15,831 bases of DNA, taken from the NCBI GenBank assembly GCA_002304995.1, contig DBPV01000038.1, positions 1-15,831 on the forward strand, read 5' to 3'. Both the position numbers and the translations under genes were made by a program. How positions within the stretch are numbered: position 1 is the first letter of the stretch; the number at the start of each line of letters is the position of its first letter. The notes beneath the pieces are model-generated. The model made no database searches. It was not told the DNA's origin and worked only from the letters and a program-made list of their open reading frames with translations. Below, one piece after another: positions 13,283-15,831 of this stretch. The stretch comes from Syntrophaceae bacterium UBA1411 (lineage in GTDB: Bacteria > Desulfobacterota > Syntrophia > Syntrophales > Smithellaceae).

Positions 13283-13990
13283 TCATACTTCGAGGTAGTT
13301 TTTTCTCACCTCCTCCGCTGCCAGCAGTTCTTCCCGGTTTCCGGAAAAAACGATGACGCCTTTGCTCATGATGTAGAAGCGGTCTGCAACCTTGATGGCC
13401 GCGTTGAAATTCTGTTCCACCATCAAAACCGTGACGCCCGATTTCCGCACCGTGACCAGCATGTCCAGAACATCCTTGACGATCAGCGGCGCGAGGCCTT
13501 CCGTCGGTTCGTCCACCAGAATCAGGCGGGGGTTGCCCATCAGCGTCCGCACCACCGTCAGCATCTGCTGCTCGCCGCCGGACAGGTGGCCGCCCTTGTT
13601 GTTCTTCCGCTCTTCCAGGCGGGGAAACAGCCGATAAACCTTCTCGACGCTCCAGGCCTCTCCTTCGGCGGATTGCTGTCCGCTTTTAATGCCCATCAGC
13701 AGATTTTCATGAACGGTCAGGCTGCGGAAGATGCGCCGGTCTTCGGGAACGTATCCGACGCCCAGGCGGGAAATCTTGAAGGGCTCCTTGCCGCAAAGTT
13801 CCTGGCCGCGAAACCGGATGCTGCCCGCGGCGGGCCGCACCACGCCCATGATGCTCTTGAGGGTCGTGGACTTGCCGACGCCGTTTCTGCCGAGCAGACA
13901 GACCAGTTCGCCTTCCTTGAGTTCCAGAGAAACGCCATGCAGGATATGGCTCTTGCCGTAGTAGCTGTGAACACCCTTGACTTCTAACAT
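13283..13990 (-). CDS. livF: Liv-type ABC transporter ATP-binding protein LivF
   Basis: The protein (235 aa) is one of two cytoplasmic ATPases driving the transporter. Visible: Walker A GRNGVGKST (34-42), Q-loop region YVPEDRRIF (80-88), signature LSGGEQQ (136-142), Walker B LILVDEP (156-162) with Glu161, and VEQN at 191-194 where other ABC ATPases have the switch His, as is normal for LivF. Length is typical. Its ATG lies 2 nt after the livG stop. Confidence 0.95.
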   Translation of the reverse strand: MLEVKGVHSYYGKSHILHGVSLELKEGELVCLLGRNGVGKSTTLKSIMGVVRPAAGSIRFRGQELCGKEPFKISRLGVGYVPEDRRIFRSLTVHENLLMGIKSGQQSAEGEAWSVEKVYRLFPRLEERKNNKGGHLSGGEQQMLTVVRTLMGNPRLILVDEPTEGLAPLIVKDVLDMLVTVRKSGVTVLMVEQNFNAAIKVADRFYIMSKGVIVFSGNREELLAAEEVRKNYLEV

Positions 13991-13992
13991 GA

Positions 13993-14736
13993 TTATCCTT
14001 CCCCCAGATAAGCGTCTTTTACGCGCTGGTCGCAGCGGATCTTGTCCGGCGCATCGCAGACGAGAATCGTTCCGTAATGAAGAACGGAAATCGTATCGGC
14101 GAGCGAAAAGACGACGTCCATGTCATGTTCGATGATAATCAACGTCAGGCCGGCGGTGACCTGATCGATCATTTTGATGGCATGCTCCGTCTCCTCGCGC
14201 GTCATGCCCGCCGTCGGTTCATCGAGCAGAATCAGCTCCGGCTCCGTGGAAAGCGTGATGCCGATTTCCAGCGCCCGCTGCTGCCCGTAAGACAGCGAAC
14301 TGGCGGGCTGGTCCTTGACGCCGGTCAGGCCGACTTTTTCGATGATGGTTTCCGTTTTTTCGGTGATGACCCGGTTCCTGGCGGGCGTTCTTAAGAAATG
14401 ATAGCGCAGTCCGTACCGGGAGCGCACGCCGGACAGAATGTTGTCGAATACGCTCAGTTCCTGAAAAACGTTGGTAATCTGGAAGGACCGCGAAAGACCG
14501 TGGCGGTTCAAAACGTCCGCCGACTTTCCCGAGATGTCCTCTCCCCGAAACAGGATGGCGCCGGAGGAAGGCTTGAATTTGCCGCTGATGATGTTGAACA
14601 GCGTTGTCTTCCCCGCCCCGTTGGGTCCGATGACGGCATGGCGCTCTTTTTCCCGAACTTTGAAATCAACGCCCGTCAGGACTTTCAGCCCCGAAAAATC
14701 CTTGTGAATATTCTGGATATGCAGATAATCGCTCAT
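13993..14736 (-). CDS. livG: Liv-type ABC transporter ATP-binding protein LivG
   Basis: The protein (247 aa) is the second ATPase. Visible: Walker A GPNGAGKTT (37-45), SRSFQITNVFQELSV with the Q-loop, signature LSYGQQR (148-154), Walker B LILLDEP (168-174) and switch His204 in IIEHDM. The C-terminal VKDAYLGEG is the typical LivG ending. Its start overlaps the livM stop by ATGA, indicating coupled translation. Confidence 0.95.
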   Translation of the reverse strand: MSDYLHIQNIHKDFSGLKVLTGVDFKVREKERHAVIGPNGAGKTTLFNIISGKFKPSSGAILFRGEDISGKSADVLNRHGLSRSFQITNVFQELSVFDNILSGVRSRYGLRYHFLRTPARNRVITEKTETIIEKVGLTGVKDQPASSLSYGQQRALEIGITLSTEPELILLDEPTAGMTREETEHAIKMIDQVTAGLTLIIIEHDMDVVFSLADTISVLHYGTILVCDAPDKIRCDQRVKDAYLGEG

Positions 14737-15737
14737 GGTCTCACCTCCTCTGCCGTGGTGAGCTTGCCGTCTTTGTCATCCTTCTTGCCGAAGAACTTAT
14801 GCCAGAAATTCGTGATCACGTCGGACAGGCCGCCGGGGACGAACAGCACCATCAGGACGAAGATCACCCCCATGACGAGCGGCCAGCGGTCCGTGATATC
14901 GCTTAAGTAGTTCTGGAGGATGATGTAAACGAACGCGCCGAGAATGGGCCCCCAGAATTTTTTCGTCCCCCCGACGAAGGCAATCAGCAAAACCGCCGTG
15001 GACATGTCGCCGCTGATGGCCGAAATGGAGACGAACTGGAAATGGAACGTGTAGAAAATGCCGGCCAGACCGGCCACGGCGCCTGAAAACGTAAAGAGGA
15101 TCAGCCGGCTGATATTCGTGTTGTATCCCAGAAATTTCATCCGGTCTTCGTTTTCGCGCATGAGCAGCACCGTCTGGCCCATCGCCGTTTTCGTGAAATA
15201 CCAGCAGAAAAGGATGGCCAGCCCCAGCACCACCAGCGTGAGATAGTAGAAGTTTGTGAGACTCGCCAGGGGAATGGTCGTAAATCCCAGGCTGAGATCC
15301 GGCCGCGTGATGCTGAGACCGTCGTCGCCGCCGGTGACGGAATGCCACTTGGTCGCAATGGCGAAAAGAATGGAGTTGAAGGCCAGCGTCAGCAGGGCAA
15401 AGTAAGCGCCCTTGTGCCGCAGGAGCAGTCCTCCCAGGGCAAAGCCGGCCAGCGTGGTCACCGCCATGCTGATCAGGATGACGTTCCAGATCGACAGCCC
15501 CGGAATGTGGGTGATGGACACGGCCGTCGCAAAGGCGGCCAGGCCGAAAAACGAGGCATGCCCGAAGGACAGCAGTCCCGCGTAACCGAGCAGCAGATTG
15601 TAGCTCACGGCATACAGCGCAAAAATGATGATTTCCGTGAGCATGTTCAAATGATACTGCTTGAGCACGGCGGGCATGACGGCTCCCGCCGCAAACAACA
15701 CGATGATGGTGATCAGGGAAATGCTTTTCTGTTTCAT
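14733..15737 (-). CDS. livM: Liv-type ABC transporter permease LivM
   Basis: The protein (334 aa) is an inner-membrane permease with about eight to ten hydrophobic segments. Family marks are YNLLLGYAGLLSFGHASFFG (about 46-65), the cytoplasmic coupling region RENEDRMKFLGYN (about 195-207) and AFVGGTKKFWGPILGA (about 251-266), all typical of LivM. The C-terminal tail is charged. Two ATGs are adjacent; the one at 15737 lies 5 nt from GAGGAG and is preferred to 15740, but both overlap the livH stop. Confidence 0.93.
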   Translation of the reverse strand: MKQKSISLITIIVLFAAGAVMPAVLKQYHLNMLTEIIIFALYAVSYNLLLGYAGLLSFGHASFFGLAAFATAVSITHIPGLSIWNVILISMAVTTLAGFALGGLLLRHKGAYFALLTLAFNSILFAIATKWHSVTGGDDGLSITRPDLSLGFTTIPLASLTNFYYLTLVVLGLAILFCWYFTKTAMGQTVLLMRENEDRMKFLGYNTNISRLILFTFSGAVAGLAGIFYTFHFQFVSISAISGDMSTAVLLIAFVGGTKKFWGPILGAFVYIILQNYLSDITDRWPLVMGVIFVLMVLFVPGGLSDVITNFWHKFFGKKDDKDGKLTTAEEVRP

Positions 15738-15831
15738 CATGACTCCTCGCCAAACAGGCCCGACGGTTTAATGATCAGGACGGCCGCCATCAGCAGGTAC
15801 ACCAGCGCCATGGAGAGCTTCGGGAACAGCA
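15737..15831 (-). CDS. livH: Liv-type ABC transporter permease LivH, C-terminal end (partial)
   Basis: Only the last 31 codons or so are in the window. They read LFPKLSMALVYLLMAAVLII, then KPSGLFGEES and TGA at 15737-15739. A closing membrane helix followed by KPxGLFG is the usual LivH C-terminus. Its stop overlaps the livM start. The rest of the gene and any promoter of the operon are outside the window. Confidence 0.85.
   Translation of the reverse strand, partial: LFPKLSMALVYLLMAAVLIIKPSGLFGEES

Overview
The window looks like a chromosomal stretch from an anaerobic, GC-rich Gram-negative bacterium, most likely a Desulfobacterota (former Deltaproteobacteria) of the syntrophic or sulfate-reducing kind. 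This is inferred from gene content and from protein features I recognise: a deltaproteobacterial-type GTP-PEP carboxykinase, a Trp/Tyr/Arg-rich exported protein, a selenoprotein, and a Liv-type transporter fused into a CoA-thioester operon. No 16S or other phylogenetic marker is present.

Left part (1-1915, plus strand): the C-terminal end of a TRAP transporter large permease (DctM family), interrupted by an in-frame TAG at 28-30, then a 221-bp gap, then a complete biotin carboxylase (AccC-type, 501-1880). A strong bidirectional hairpin terminator (1886-1915) separates it from the convergent gene pckG.

Middle part (1935-6794, minus strand): a GTP-dependent PEP carboxykinase with a probable TTG start, a small exported Arg/Trp/Tyr-rich protein of unknown function, a glyoxalase I-like protein, a short-chain dehydrogenase, and a DsbA/FrnE-family thiol oxidoreductase. 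The first active-site Cys codon of the oxidoreductase is TGA. The reading frame continues on both sides, and a hairpin with a GG-starting loop lies 20 nt after the TGA. I therefore call it a selenoprotein with a Sec-Pro-Phe-Cys active site. It has its own extended -10 promoter and probably leads a small seleno-oxidoreductase/SDR/glyoxalase unit.

Right part (6926-15831, minus strand): one long operon, read from right to left: livH (partial), livM, livG, livF, livK-type binding protein, glutaconate CoA-transferase-like subunits A and B, a FabG-like SDR, a 3-hydroxyacyl-CoA dehydrogenase and a thiolase, ended by a hairpin at 6926-6954. It reads as an uptake-and-catabolism module: an ABC transporter imports a carboxylic acid or amino acid, the CoA-transferase activates it, the dehydrogenases oxidise a 3-hydroxyacyl-CoA, and the thiolase cleaves the 3-ketoacyl-CoA. 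No acyl-CoA dehydrogenase or enoyl-CoA hydratase is in the window, so the substrate cannot be fixed from sequence. Two large inverted repeats lie between the binding-protein gene and the CoA-transferase genes and may separate expression of the transporter from that of the enzymes.

The main discovery candidate is the selenocysteine-containing FrnE/DsbA-like protein. Secondary points are the amber codon in dctM, the gene-order logic of the liv-CoA operon and several sizeable unexplained hairpins. I saw no tRNA, rRNA, CRISPR array, insertion sequence or phage gene.
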